Positions 24,905-36,178 of a stretch of DNA of 64,000 nt are shown here, piece after piece. A program made the translations under genes and the position numbers. The DNA comes from Nipponacmea schrenckii (Eukaryota > Mollusca > Gastropoda > Lottiidae). Each line of letters opens with the position of its first letter. The first letter of the stretch is position 1. The stretch spans positions 29,312,317-29,376,316 of the forward strand of contig CM060202.1 in NCBI GenBank assembly GCA_030562195.1. The letters run 5' to 3'. The notes under the pieces were generated by a model. That model made no database searches. It saw only the letters and a list, made by a program, of their open reading frames with translations, and was not told the DNA's origin.

Positions 24905-25666
24905 GCATTCCAAGCTATTAATCGTTCTGCGTATGATTTGGCTCCTTTAATGTGTACATCTTTATATACAGTCTTTTCTAGGTTTTTTTATGTTTCAAAA
25001 TCTCAATTTTCTCCTCTTTATTTAAAAAGCTCACCTTCACAGGTCCAGGTCTGTCAACCCGACTTTTGAGTCGTTCAGTTGCAAGAATTGTAACTTTTTG
25101 GGCCAATTGTTCATTCATGCATTTTATCACATCTGGAATTTACTCTTTAAGTCTTCATTTGGAGAGAAAGTTAATCCAAACACAATTACTGTTATATCAT
25201 TGTTCTCTAGAGGGTTTAAATGTTGATTATGGTTCACATATCTAGTTAGTTCACTACTTAACTGTGCATGACTTTCATCTAACACTGTGACTTGTTGTTG
25301 AATTCTTTTCACTGACTGGTTAATTTGGTCAACTTTTAACGCTTCAGCGGCCATGTCAATAGAAATTTCACTTCTTAAAGTTTCGATTTTTGCATCTAAC
25401 GACACCATAATATCCTCTTTGAATTTGTCAAGTTTCTCCTCTATCATAGTTTTCATTGTTTCCTGGCTTTTATAAAACACTTTTATGTCGTTTCCAATTG
25501 TTGCGAGTTGTTCTGCAAGAGACTGCATTGAGGCTGGTTGATAGTCTGTGGCGTTTTTTGAAAAGTTTAATTCACTTTCTTCATCCATTTTATTACTTTT
25601 GTTTACTGGCCTTGGTGTTTCCTCGGTACTATTCCTGTCCTTTCTCTTCTTGTCGTTATCCATCAA
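24905..25666 (-). pseudogene. LINE ORF1-like protein with coiled coil, broken
   Basis: From the ATG at 25666 the frame gives 179 residues: a Lys/Arg/Glu-rich N-terminus (MMDNDKKRKDRNS), then a heptad-rich helix (about residues 50-145) typical of trimerising retrotransposon ORF1 coiled coils. The frame is lost at about 25127. Downstream in other frames comes RLKSRVDRPGPVKVSFLNKE and KDVHIKGAKSYAERL, resembling the RNA-binding part of L1-type ORF1 proteins. Two or more indels separate the pieces. Confidence 0.75.
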
Positions 25667-25736
25667 ACTTTAACACAAGGCTCAAATTACACAGTCAACT
25701 TTCTGCTTGGTCTGTGTACTGTACCTGTATTCCAAG

Positions 25737-27760
25737 AAAGTGACAAGTTAACCAGTGATTATCAAGTTATATTTTATCTAAAGTAATCTATTAAAAGAAA
25801 GTGACTAGTAAACCAGTGATTATCAAGTTATATTTAATCTAAAGTAATCTATTAAAAGAAAGTGACAAGTAAACTAGTGATTATCAAGTTATATTTAATC
25901 TATAGTAATCTATTAAAAGAAAGTGACTAGTAAACCAGTGATTATCAAGTTATATTTTAATCTAAAGTAATCTATTAAAAGAAAGTCACTAGTAAACCAG
26001 TGATTATCAAGTTATATTTAATCTAAAGTAATCTATTAAAAGAAAGTGACAAGTAAACTAGTGATTATCAAGTTATATTTAATCTATAGTAATCTATTAA
26101 AAGAAAGTGACAAGTAAACCAGTGATTATCAAGTTATATTTAATCTAAAGTAATCTATTAAAAGAAAGTGACAAGTAAACCAGTGATTATCAAGTTATAT
26201 TTAATCTAAAGTAATCTATTTAAAGAAAGTCACTAGTAACCAGTGATTATCAAGTTATATTTAATCTAAAGTAATCTATTAAAAGAAAGTGACTAGTAAA
26301 CCAGTGATTATCAAGTTATATTTAATCTAGTAATCTATTAAAAGAAAGTGACAAGTAAACCAGTGATTATCAAGTTATATTTAATCTAAAGTAATCTATT
26401 AAAAGAAAGTGACAAGTTAACCAGTGATTATCAAGTTATATTTAATCTAAAGTAATCTATTAAAAGAAAGTGACAAGTAAACCAGTGATTATCAAGTTAT
26501 ATTTAATCTAAAGTAATCTATTAAAAGAAAGTGACAAGTAAACCAGTGATTATCAAGTTATATTTAATCTAAAGTAATCTATTAAAAGAAAGTGACAAGT
26601 AAACCAGTGATTATCAAGTTATATTTAATCTATAGTAATCTATTAAAAGAAAGTGACAAGTAAACCAGTGATTATCAAGTTATATTTAATCTAAAGTAAT
26701 CTATTAAAAGAAAGTGACAAGTAAACCAGTGATTATCAAGTTATATTTAATCTAAAGTAATCTATTAAAAGAAAGTGACAAGTAAACCAGTGATTATCAA
26801 GTTATATTTAATCTAAAGTAATCTATTAAAAGAAAGTGACAAGTAAACCAGTGATTATCAAGTTATATTTAATCTAAAGTAATCTATTAAAAGAAAGTGA
26901 CAAGTAAACCAGTGATTATCAAGTTATATTTAATCTAAAGTAATCTATTAAAAGAAAGTGACAAGTAAACCAGTGATTATCAAGTTATATTTAATCTATA
27001 GTAATCTATTAAAAGAAAGTGACAAGTAAACCAGTGATTATCAAGTTATATTTAATCTATAGTAATCTATTAAAAGAAAGTGACTAGTAAACCAGTGATT
27101 ATCAAGTTATATTTAATCTAAAGTAATCTATTAAAAGAAAGTGACAAGTAAACCAGTGATTATCAAGTTATATTTAATCTAAAGTAATCTATTAAAAGAA
27201 AGTGACAAGTAAACCAGTGATTATCAAGTTATATTTAATCTAAAGTAATCTATTAAAAGAAAGTGACAAGTAAACCAGTGATTATCAAGTTATATTTAAT
27301 CTATATTAATCTATCAAAAGAAAGTGACAAGTAAACCAGTGATTATCAAGTTATATTTAATCTAAAGTAATCTATTAAAAGAAAGTGACAAGTAAACCAG
27401 TGATTATCAAGTTATATTTAATCTATATTAATCTATTAAAAGAAAGTGACAAGTAAACCAGTGATTATCAAGTTATATTTAATCTAAAGTAATCTATTAA
27501 AAGAAAGTGACAAGTTAACCAGTGATTATCAAGTTATATTTAATCTATAGTAATCTATTAAAAGAAAGTGACAAGTAAACCAGTGATTATCAAGTTATAT
27601 TTAATCTAAAGTAATCTATTAAAAGAAAGTGACAAGTAAACCAGTGATTATCAAGTTATATTTAATCTAAAGTAATCTATTAAAGAAAGTGACTAGTAAA
27701 CCAGTGATTATCAAGTTATATTTAATCTATAGTAATCTATTAAAAGAAAGTGACTAGTAA
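25737..27760. repeat. 61-bp satellite, right part (~33 copies)
   Basis: Same 61-bp unit as the left part. The first unit after the LINE carries the acaagttaacc variant that dominates the left part, whereas most later units read acaagtaaacc. This supports one ancestral array split by the LINE. Variants actagt, tatagtaatc and tatattaatc recur at intervals. Confidence 0.95.
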
Positions 27761-27892
27761 GAAAAGAATTTAAAGGAAATAGAATTAGAGCATTATTTCA
27801 TTTTGAGGAAATACTTAAATTTCAACTATTTCCCTCTTACTAAAAAATGCTTACTAATCACAATTGAAAATGTCCTAGTATTCGAGGCTAGT

Positions 27893-28012
27893 AACACCAT
27901 GCAGGGTGCAATTAGGGCAATTTTCCCAGGACAGTGGCATTAGCCTACTCTTTTTTACAATTTCTACTGTCAAGGAATGTTTTAAGTGCACAGCCTGTAG
28001 CACACAGGGCCA
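27893..28012 (-). mobile_element. tRNA-SINE family fragment
   Basis: accatgcagggtgcaattag, ccaggacagtggcattagcc and aagtgcacagcctgtagcac match the reverse complement of the SINE core. Head and tail are missing. Confidence 0.6.
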
Positions 28013-28397
28013 TAAACTAAGAATTTTACTTTCTATTTCTATGACTAAATGATATTTTCCGAGTCTTAAGGTCGAAAGGTGAATTTGTTCCTTTAACGAA
28101 TCATATTGCAATAATTAGAGATATGGGCATGGTAAGTTACAAACAATCTATCCACAAACCCAAGCTTCATTGATAATCTTTAGTGAAAATATATCAGTCA
28201 AAACACATTCATGATAAAAATAACATAAATCAGAAGAAATTACCCTTAAATCTGATTTATGAGTAGAAATAGGTCTGATAGATTGATAGGTATTGTCATT
28301 GATGAACATTGATGGACATGGTATGTAGGTCATTTTAAAATAAATAAAAATGGAATATTACATCTTACATTCCTGAACTTGATAGGACTATTGAATA

Positions 28398-28765
28398 CAA
28401 TCAAAGCTATGCAGTACGCAGTGAGGGAAATTTTGCCAGTTTAGACATATAGCCTTTATGAGTCTACAGTCTTCCAAAAAAAAATTTATTTCACAAAAGA
28501 AAAAAGACAATCAAAGCCATGCTGTATGCAGTGAGGGAAATTTTGCCACTTTACAGGCTCATAAACCTATTAGAGTAGGCTTTATTTCATAAAAACAATA
28601 GAGGCCATGAAGTACACAGTGAGGGAAAATTTGGAAGTTCACAGGTGCATAAGCCTATTACAGTAGGCTTCCAAAAACCCATCATTTCATAAAAACAATA
28701 CAATCAAAGCCATGCAGTACACTATAAGTGAAATTTTCCTTACAAAAAACCTGTCATTTCATAAC
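28398..28765. repeat. Four ~90-110 bp tandem units made of SINE core sequence
   Basis: Four successive units each begin aatcaaagccatgcagtaca (or a variant) followed by cagtgagggaaattttgcc, and later atttcataa. The opening phrase corresponds to the SINE core atgcagtgtgcaatgagggaaattttgcc, so this looks like a young tandem array born from a SINE fragment. Confidence 0.7.
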
Positions 28766-29094
28766 TTGTGAAGTTCATATTATAAAATATCTCTAATAAT
28801 TAAAATGTTAATGAAAATGAAAGTAATCTAGAAGTAGATCAAGGTAAACAAGAAACTGTACTGTTAGCTAATATTTTAGTTATGATGTATGTCAGTTGTA
28901 ATTAAAATTCTCAAACACTGGCTCATGAATAAATTCAAGTTTACCAATTGTCAAGGTATATAAGAAGACCCCATGCTGCTCTCTGTAGAGTATAGAATAA
29001 GAAGGCAGTAAGCTGTGAGTCTATGGCAGTCTATATAAACAACAAACCTAAATAGTGCTTATAAAAATGAAAGTAGATCAGCCATGAAATTTGA
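28766..29094. other. No feature recognised
   Basis: AT-rich spacer between two repeat clusters. A single aagtagatcaggcc-like phrase, nothing coding. Confidence 0.35.
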
Positions 29095-29610
29095 TGAAGC
29101 ACTGGCCAAGGACACAAGTATTAGGTTTTATAAGAGTAGAAACACTGGCTAAGGACACAAGTATTAGGTTTTATAAGAGTAGAAACACTGGCCAAGGACA
29201 CAAGTATTAGGTTTTATAAGAGTAGAAACACTGGCTAAGGACACAAGTATTAGGTTTTATAAGAGTAGAAACACTGGCCAAGGACACAAGTATTAGGTTT
29301 TATAAGAGTAGAAACACTGGCCAAGGACACAAGTATTAGGTTTTATAAGAGTAGAAACACTGGCCAAGGACACAAGTATTAGGTTTTATAAGAGTAGAAA
29401 CACTGGCCAAGGACACAAGTATTAGGTTTTATAAGAGTAGAAACACTGGCCAAGGACACAAGTATTAGGTTTTATAAGAGTAGAAACACTGGCCAAGGAC
29501 ACAAGTATTAGGTTTTATAAGAGTAGAAACACTGGCCAAGGACACAAGTATTAGGTTTTATAAGAGTAGAAACACTGGCCAAGGACACAAGTATTAGGTT
29601 TTATAAGAGT
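29095..29610. repeat. 43-bp satellite (gtagaaacactggccaagga), 12 copies
   Basis: Units of 43 bp (agtagaaacactggccaagg, acacaagtattaggttttataag) are almost identical to each other; only ccaagg/ctaagg varies. The homogeneity suggests recent expansion. It passes directly into the related 54-bp array. Confidence 0.94.
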
Positions 29611-31275
29611 AGAAGCACTGGCCTAGGTCACAAGTATTAGGTGTTATAAGAGATACTCTCCTATAGAAGCACTGGTCTAGATCACAAGTATTAGGTGTTA
29701 TAAGAGATACTCTGCTGTAGAAGCACTGGCCTAGGTCACAAGTATTAGGTGTTATAAGAGATATTCTCCTATAGAAGCACTGACCTAGGTCACAAGTATA
29801 AGATATTATAAGAGATATTCTGCTGTAGAAGCACTGGCCTAGGTCACAAGTATAAGGTGTTATAAGAGATACTCTGCTGTAGAAGCACTGGCCTAGGTCA
29901 CAAGTATAAGGTGTTATAAGAGATATTCTGCTGTAGAAGCACTGGCCTAGGTCACAAGTATTAGGTGTTATAAGAGATACTCTGCTGTAGAAGCACTGGC
30001 CTAGGTCACAAGTATAAGGTGTTATAAGAGATACTCTGCTATAGAAGCACTGACCTAGGTCACAAGTATAAGGTGTTATAAGAGATACTCTGCTGTAGAA
30101 GCACTGGCCTAGGTCACAAGTATGAGGTGTTATAAGAGATATTCTTCTATAGAAGCACTGACCTAGGTCACAAGTATTAGGTTTTATAAGAGATACTCTG
30201 CCGTAGAAGCACTGGCCTAGATCACAAGTATTAGATGTTATAAGAGATCATACTCTGCCGTAGAAGCACTGACCTAGGTCACAAGTATAAGGTGTTATAA
30301 GAGATACTCTGCTGTAGAAGCACTGGCCTAGATCACAAGTATTAGATGTTATAAGAGATCATACTCTGCCGTAGAAGCACTGACCTAGGTCACAAGTATA
30401 AGGTGTTATAAGAGATACTCTGCTGTAGAAGCACTGGCCTAGATCACAAGTATTAGATGTTATAAGAGATCATACTCTGCCGTAGAAGCACTGACCTAGA
30501 TAACAAGTATTAGATGTTATAAGAGATCATACTCTGCCGTAGAAGCACTGACCTAGATCACAAGTATTAGATGTTATAAGAGATCATACTCTGCCGTAGA
30601 AGCACTGACCTAGGTCACAAGTATAAGGTGTTATAAGACATACTCTGCCGTAGAAGCACTGGCCTAGGTCACAAGTATAAGGTGTTATAAGAGATACTCT
30701 GCTGTAGAAGCACTGGCCTGGGTCTCAAGTATTAGGTGTTCTAAGAGATACTCTGTCGTAGAAGCACTGACCTAGATCACAAGTATAAGGTGTTATAAGA
30801 GATACTCTCCTATAGAAGTACTGTCCTAGATCACAAGTATTAGATGTTATAAGAGATACTCTCCTATAGAAGTACTGTCCTAGATTACAAGTATTAGATG
30901 TTATAAGACATACTCTGCCGTAGAAGCACTGACCTAGGTCACAAGTATTAGGTGTTATAAGAGATACTCTCCTATAGAAGTACTGGTCTAGATCACAAGT
31001 ATTAGGTGTTATAAGAGATACTCTCCTATAGAAGCACTGGCCTAGGTCACAAGTATAAGGTGTTATAAGAGATACTCTGCCGTAGAAGCACTGGCCTAGA
31101 TCACAAGTATTAGATATTATAAGACATACTCTGCCGTAGAAGCACTGGCCTAGGTCACAAGTATAAGGTGTTATAAGAGATACTCTGCCGTAGAAGCACT
31201 GGCCTAGGTCACAAGTATAAGGTGTTATAAGAGATACTCTGCCGTAGAAGCACTGGCCTAGGTCACAAGTAGAGA
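29611..31275. repeat. 54-bp satellite derived from (or ancestral to) the 43-bp unit
   Basis: About 30 copies. The unit shares agaagcactggcctagg, tcacaagtattaggtgttataagag with the 43-bp unit but has about 11 extra bases (gatactctgctgt). Copies are more diverged than the 43-bp ones. A trimer-like pattern (gagatcatactctgccg) appears around 30230-30600, suggesting a higher-order unit. Confidence 0.94.
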
Positions 31276-31685
31276 CTGCATTATAACATTTAAAATTTGT
31301 TAAAAAATTACTGGTACTAACAAAACTACAAATTAATTTTGTGAAGAAGTTTAAATAGGTATAGTACTGATAATACCTTCAGAGAGTCCACATAAAAATA
31401 ATGTTGTGATTTTCTGATAAACTAAATAAATGTTCTATAAAGTTCCAAATAAAAAATCAATTAAAAAGAATAGTCTAGTCTAGCCTAATTCCATAAAATT
31501 CAATCAATAACTTTATTCCTACAGCTAGACATAGCATACGATCACTATTCCCAGAAATAACACATCCCAAGATAAGAAATTGAACGTGGAAATGACATTT
31601 TCATGAATAATTTTCAATTGGAGCAAACTGTATAATTCATGATTACTATGAAATAGCCTGGGTTTAATATCCTGACTTGGGAAAG

Positions 31686-31885
31686 GATTGTTAAATGAAA
31701 AAAGAAATGAATGGAGTTTACATCCTCCTCTTCTGCACCTTATGAGCTAATGAAGACAGACATAGCAGTGTGCAATTAGGGAACATTTTTCCAAGACTTT
31801 TTTTTTAGATTTCCAATGGTGATGGATAGAACCCTGGACCCTAAGGTTAGCGAGTAAGCATATTACTGACTGAGCACTGTGGCTC
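31686..31885 (-). mobile_element. tRNA-SINE family copy with preserved head, core deleted
   Basis: On the minus strand the head reads GTGCTCAGTCAGTAATATGC then TTACTCGCTAACC and GGTCCAGGGTTCTATCC: a good A box and B box. The tail end (tgaatggagtttacatcctc, cttctgcaccttatgagcta) is also present, but the middle is shorter than in the full copies. Confidence 0.7.
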
Positions 31886-32904
31886 TGGCAAAAGATCGTA
31901 GACAAACACAATGCCATAACATGACATAGGCAAAAAAAACTTCCACAAAATCTACAGGCTGATACAGGTCATTGGCAAAATTTGTCAGCACTTCAATTTC
32001 TAATACTTAATATATTGAGAGATGTCAACCAGCTAGATTCAGAAAAACAGATACTCAGATAAAACAATGTGAATGCAGTGAATCATGGTTCTAATCATGG
32101 CTGATTTTTTAATTGACAGACGGAGAAAAATAAAAGATAAGGATAATATCAAAACAAATTAAAAATCAATAGACCAGTAAGCTGTGAGCAACCCGACAAT
32201 ATGGCCGTATCTTAATCTAATTAATCAATTAGTGAATAATTGTCTTGACTCTTGGGTATTTAATAATTGGCCTGAATTTTTGAAGATATGGTTTGATGTG
32301 GGTCTTGAGTCTATTCAGAAATAGCCAACGTAAATTTACATGAAAACGTATAATTATTTCAAAACTAGTCAAACCGAACTAGGAATTTTACTTTCTATAA
32401 ACGTATTTTCTGTAAGAGATTGATTTGGATCTTGAATATACCAGTATGTAAATATTCTTCGGAACAATTAGAAATACACAAAAATCAAATAATTCCTTCA
32501 AAAAGTACTTGTAACTAGGAATTTACTTTCTATTTCTATAAATGTATTTTCTATAAAGGCCTATCACAGTTTCGAGAAATGACAAGTCATCATTTTAATT
32601 TTAAAACGCAAATAATTCTAGACATACATGGTTTTAAAAACACAAATTTCAATAATGAACTAATCAGCTGTAAACACTATTACTGATAGGTTTAGCTAGT
32701 AAATTCCTCTTTCTAAGACTAAGCTATGATTAGTCAAATGAATGGTAAATTTGTCCCTTTCAGCCCTTTTGGACCCTCACAACTCTACCCACCCAGGTTT
32801 CATTTCCTTCCTATGACCCTATCATAAGATCTTTCTGAAATTTATTCATGTTTACCACAATAATTAAATAGTTTGCTGCAACTAAAAGCATCCCTCGACA
32901 ACTA

Positions 32905-33055
32905 GAAATAGAAAAAACGTAGGCTTATACCAATCTCCTGGCAAAGTAGCTCTCATTGCACACTGCATGACATTGTCTGGGTTCATTAGTCCATAAGGTA
33001 AAGAAATTGTCCGAAGAGTAGGATGTAAAACTCCATACCTTTCATTTCATGACAC
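32905..33055 (+). mobile_element. tRNA-SINE family copy, 3' half
   Basis: aggcttataccaatctcctg, ctctcattgcacactgcatg, cattagtccataaggt, gaagagtaggatgtaaaact and the tail ctttcatttcat follow the family order. Confidence 0.65.
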
Positions 33056-33487
33056 ATGCAAGTTCATTGCATAGTATAAATAAACATATCATCCACTTAA
33101 AACATGAAATAAAAACTTGCCTGGCTGGATTTCAGTGAGGTGTACTTTCTACATTCTGTATTAACTTTGTTATTCAAACAGGTTGAAGGTTGGCTTGTCC
33201 TCACTGCACCTTGTTGTTTCAGTTTGAGGACATTTTGACCACTTTGACATGTCAATCAAATAAAACGACTGTCACTGACAACAAGATTCTAGATATTTTG
33301 ATGTTTAAAAAATTCAAACTGGACCGTTTGACATCAGCTTACTAAATGACCTCCGAGGACAGTAGGAAGTCAAAGGATATCGATGATTATCTAAAACGAC
33401 CTCAAGTTCAGTCAGTAGTAATCATATTGAGTCGGTGACAACGAAAACTTCAAAAGAAAATCTTAAGAATGAAAATGACTCACTCAC

Positions 33488-33671
33488 TTTTGCGGTTAAA
33501 TCCTGTATTCCTTCAATGAAAATGTCGATCGAGGCTTCGATTGTAACAAGAACTCAACTCAAACTATCTTTAAAATCTTTAAAACTGATTATTATGATTG
33601 CAGTTGAATAAAACTCAGAGAAAATTTAGGACATGATATAAAATCGCGACCGCCAAAGTCAGTGTTTATAA
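33488..33671 (-). other. Possible 5' non-coding exon and promoter of the PHLDB-like gene
   Basis: On the minus strand a strong donor (GTGAGTGAG) follows position 33488, and about 180 bp upstream lies CTTATAAAC, a TATA-like box. The block is less repetitive than its surroundings. The direction and position would suit a first exon of the minus-strand PHLDB-like gene whose start codon is at 12645. This is a suggestion only, with no conserved coding content. Confidence 0.2.
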
Positions 33672-34107
33672 GACGAGTCTATTATTAACAGCGGGGGAGT
33701 TTCCTTTTGTCTTGACTGGGGAATCCCCTTATTAGGGGGAATACCACTTGTTACTAAATATAGATTATAGGACTCCCTCATCTTTAAAGAGACTATAAGA
33801 CGACACATATTCGACTATATTCGTGCAGTTCTTACTTTCCTATTTTTGTCGTCGAAAAGTCATTTGGATCAATTTGAAATAAATTCGATTCGTATTTAAG
33901 CCTCAATTAAATTTTGTTCTGGCTATCAGAAATATGGACGCTAATGAAAATAACAATATAGTAAATTTTATAGGTACTAGGTCGATAAAAATGGTGGAAC
34001 AAAATGCACGACACCGCCCTAACTATAATGGTCAAAATAATGATATGTACAACTAGATCAATTTATACCTGATTAAATAAATTCTCCGAAACGCATAAGA
34101 AGCAGAT

Positions 34108-34438
34108 TTATTGTATTCACCGATAAGTTTCCATAAAGTTCCTAAGAAGTCTAAGCTTCAAAAGTACTAGAATTAACTGATCAGTAAGTAAGACTGTGTA
34201 CGTCATAAAGAGAAATTGACACAAGTTGGTCTACATTGTGCCGATATCCCGAGAATTTTCCCCATTCCTAACTTCTTGGCATTGAAGAGTTTTCATAAAT
34301 TTCCTAAGACGACTCAGCTTCAAAACTACTACAAATAACTCTTGAGTAAATAGAACTGGGTAGGCCATAAAGAGAAATCTGGTTATTAACACCAGTAGGT
34401 ACTGAGAATTTTCCCCCATTCCTTACTTCTTGGCATTG
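34108..34438. repeat. Ancient ~165-bp tandem duplication
   Basis: Two halves share the order cctaagaagtctaagcttca / cctaagacgactcagcttca, cataaagagaaatt, gagaattttccccattccta, acttcttggcattg. Divergence is high, so the duplication is old. The minus-strand open frame here spans both halves and shows no domain. Confidence 0.6.
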
Positions 34439-34833
34439 CATTTGTTCAAAAGCTGTCTTCACTGATCATCAATGCTAGAACAGCGAGACATAAAACACTA
34501 CAATTACTTCATTTCATTATTCGTGTGATATATGCATTGCATACTAGTAGCACATTGTGACAAGTCAATCACGATAAGATAACCAGCTGGCAACGTTAAT
34601 ATACCATGACTTGTTTTTGGATAAGAATATTTTGCAGAACGTCAACAATCACCGATATGAAGTATACAACCTTTATTCATACACATACTTGTACATGTAC
34701 CACTGTTATCAGGACTTCGATACAACTGATAGAATAGTAGTCAGACTTGTCTAATGAGAAGACAACATAATAATTGAGCAATATCCAAATATATGTAAAA
34801 GGGGATACTATTATGATCTACTAAACCGATACC

Positions 34834-34886
34834 CCGTGTGCTACAGGCTGTACGCGTTAAAGATCCCTCGATAATTGGAAATCGAA
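34834..34886 (+). mobile_element. tRNA-SINE family, small core fragment
   Basis: gtgtgctacaggctgtacgc, gttaaagatccctcgat and aattggaaatcg match the SINE core in order. Only about 50 bp survive. Confidence 0.5.
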
Positions 34887-35308
34887 AAAAAAAGAATAAT
34901 AAACTAAAAGTTCTTTAATTTTGAATTAACAAAATGTGCTTTAGTAATTTGTGTAGGTAATTGAGCTGTGGGCATTAAGAAACACTTTCACAAAGTTTCG
35001 TCAAATTCCGTCGAGAATTTTGCTTTCTACGATTGAAGGACAAGGCTGACGCCCAAATACACTCTAACATATGAAAATGAACTCGGGTCATTTGCTGATA
35101 CATTATTTATAGTGATTTGGTTTGTGACCTTGTTAATAACTGACCTATTTTACCAGGGTAAGATAGAGATAAACGGAGGAGTTACGTGGTAAGGTACGTG
35201 TCTATCAAGGGGACAAGAGGTGCTTTGTATTTGTAACATTAATTTATTCTATTCAGTCAGGATACATTTATATTCTCCGACATGAAAAAGGTGGCACGAT
35301 AAATCGTT
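34887..35308. other. No feature recognised
   Basis: Spacer upstream of the inverted 38-bp minisatellite and the MIF-like gene. A promoter for that gene could lie here, but I see no convincing core element. Confidence 0.3.
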
Positions 35309-36065
35309 ATCGTGTGTGTTATTTCTATGTAAGAACCATACATAGTTTCATGTGTGTTCTATCTATGTAAGAACCATACATAGTTTTGTGTGTGTTCTAT
35401 CTATGTTAGAACCATACGTAGTTTTGTGTGTGTTCTATCTATGTTAGAACCATACATAGTTTTGTGTGTGTTATTTCTATGTAAGAACCATACATAGTTT
35501 TGTGTTTGTTCTATCTATGTTAGAACCATACGTAGTTTTGTGTTTGTTATTTCTATGTTAGAACCATACGTAGTTTTGTATGTGTTATTTCTATGTAAGA
35601 ACCACACATAGTTTTGTGTGTGTTCTATCTATGTTAGAACCATACGTAGTTTTGTGTGTGTTATTTCTATGTTAGAACCCTACGTAGTTTTGTGTGTGTT
35701 ATTTCTATGTTAGAACCATACATAGTTTTGTGTGTGTTGTTTCTATGTAAGAACCATACATAGTTTTGTGTGTGTTCTATCTATGTTAGAACCCTACGTA
35801 GTTTTGTGTGTGTTATTTCTATGTTAGAACCATACGTAGTTTTGTATGTGTTATTTCTATGTAAGAACCATACATAGTTTTGTGTGTGTTCTATCTATGT
35901 TAGAACCATACGTAGTTTTGTGTGTGTTATTTCTATGTTAGAACCATACGTAGTTTTGTATGTGTTATTTCTATGTTAGAACCATACATAGTTTTGTGTG
36001 TGTTATTTCTATGTTAGAACCATACGTAGTTTTGTGTGTGTTATTTCTATGTTACAACTATACAT
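35309..36065. repeat. 38-bp minisatellite, inverted relative of the array at 16.3 kb
   Basis: About 20 copies of gttatttctatgtaagaacc followed by atacatagttttgtgtgt, which is the reverse complement of the 16.26-17.23 kb unit. Variants gttctatctatgttagaacc and atacgtag recur every second or third unit. It ends about 110 bp before the start codon of the MIF-like gene, so it lies in that gene's promoter, 5' UTR or a 5' intron. Confidence 0.93.
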
Positions 36066-36178
36066 AGTTTCCCATGACAATTATTTATGTGGCCTCTTCT
36101 GGATTTTCGTCAACAAAATCCGAAACTGTCATTTTGTTCAATAGAGTTAATTCCCTTTCATTACTTTCAGCTAGCACA

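Larger units (their letters stand above)
21034..25736 (-). mobile_element. Full-length but decayed CR1/L2-group LINE inside the 61-bp satellite
   Basis: The element runs 5' to 3' on the minus strand: a short 5' UTR (about 70 bp), ORF1 (25666 to about 24900), ORF2 with endonuclease and reverse transcriptase (24733 to 21332), then a 3' UTR ending AATAAAACTTACTTACTTA at 21034. The ACTT-type microsatellite tail after AATAAA replaces a poly(A) tail. There is no RNase H domain. Satellite units flank both sides. At most a 3-bp AAG duplication separates them, which fits the short or absent target duplications known for CR1/L2-type elements. Several frameshifts make it non-functional. Confidence 0.92.
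31276..33487. other. Gene-free stretch with two SINE copies
   Basis: Apart from SINE copies at 31686-31885 and 32905-33055, no repeat or coding frame is evident. The phrases gaattttactttctat / tttctataa near 32390 and 32520 form a weak direct duplication of about 130 bp spacing. Confidence 0.4.

Noticed and set aside
33241..33660. Protein-coding exon near 33.4 kb
   Set aside because: Both strands have stops in all frames; only a splice-donor-like site and TATA-like box remain, so it is listed merely as a possible non-coding exon.
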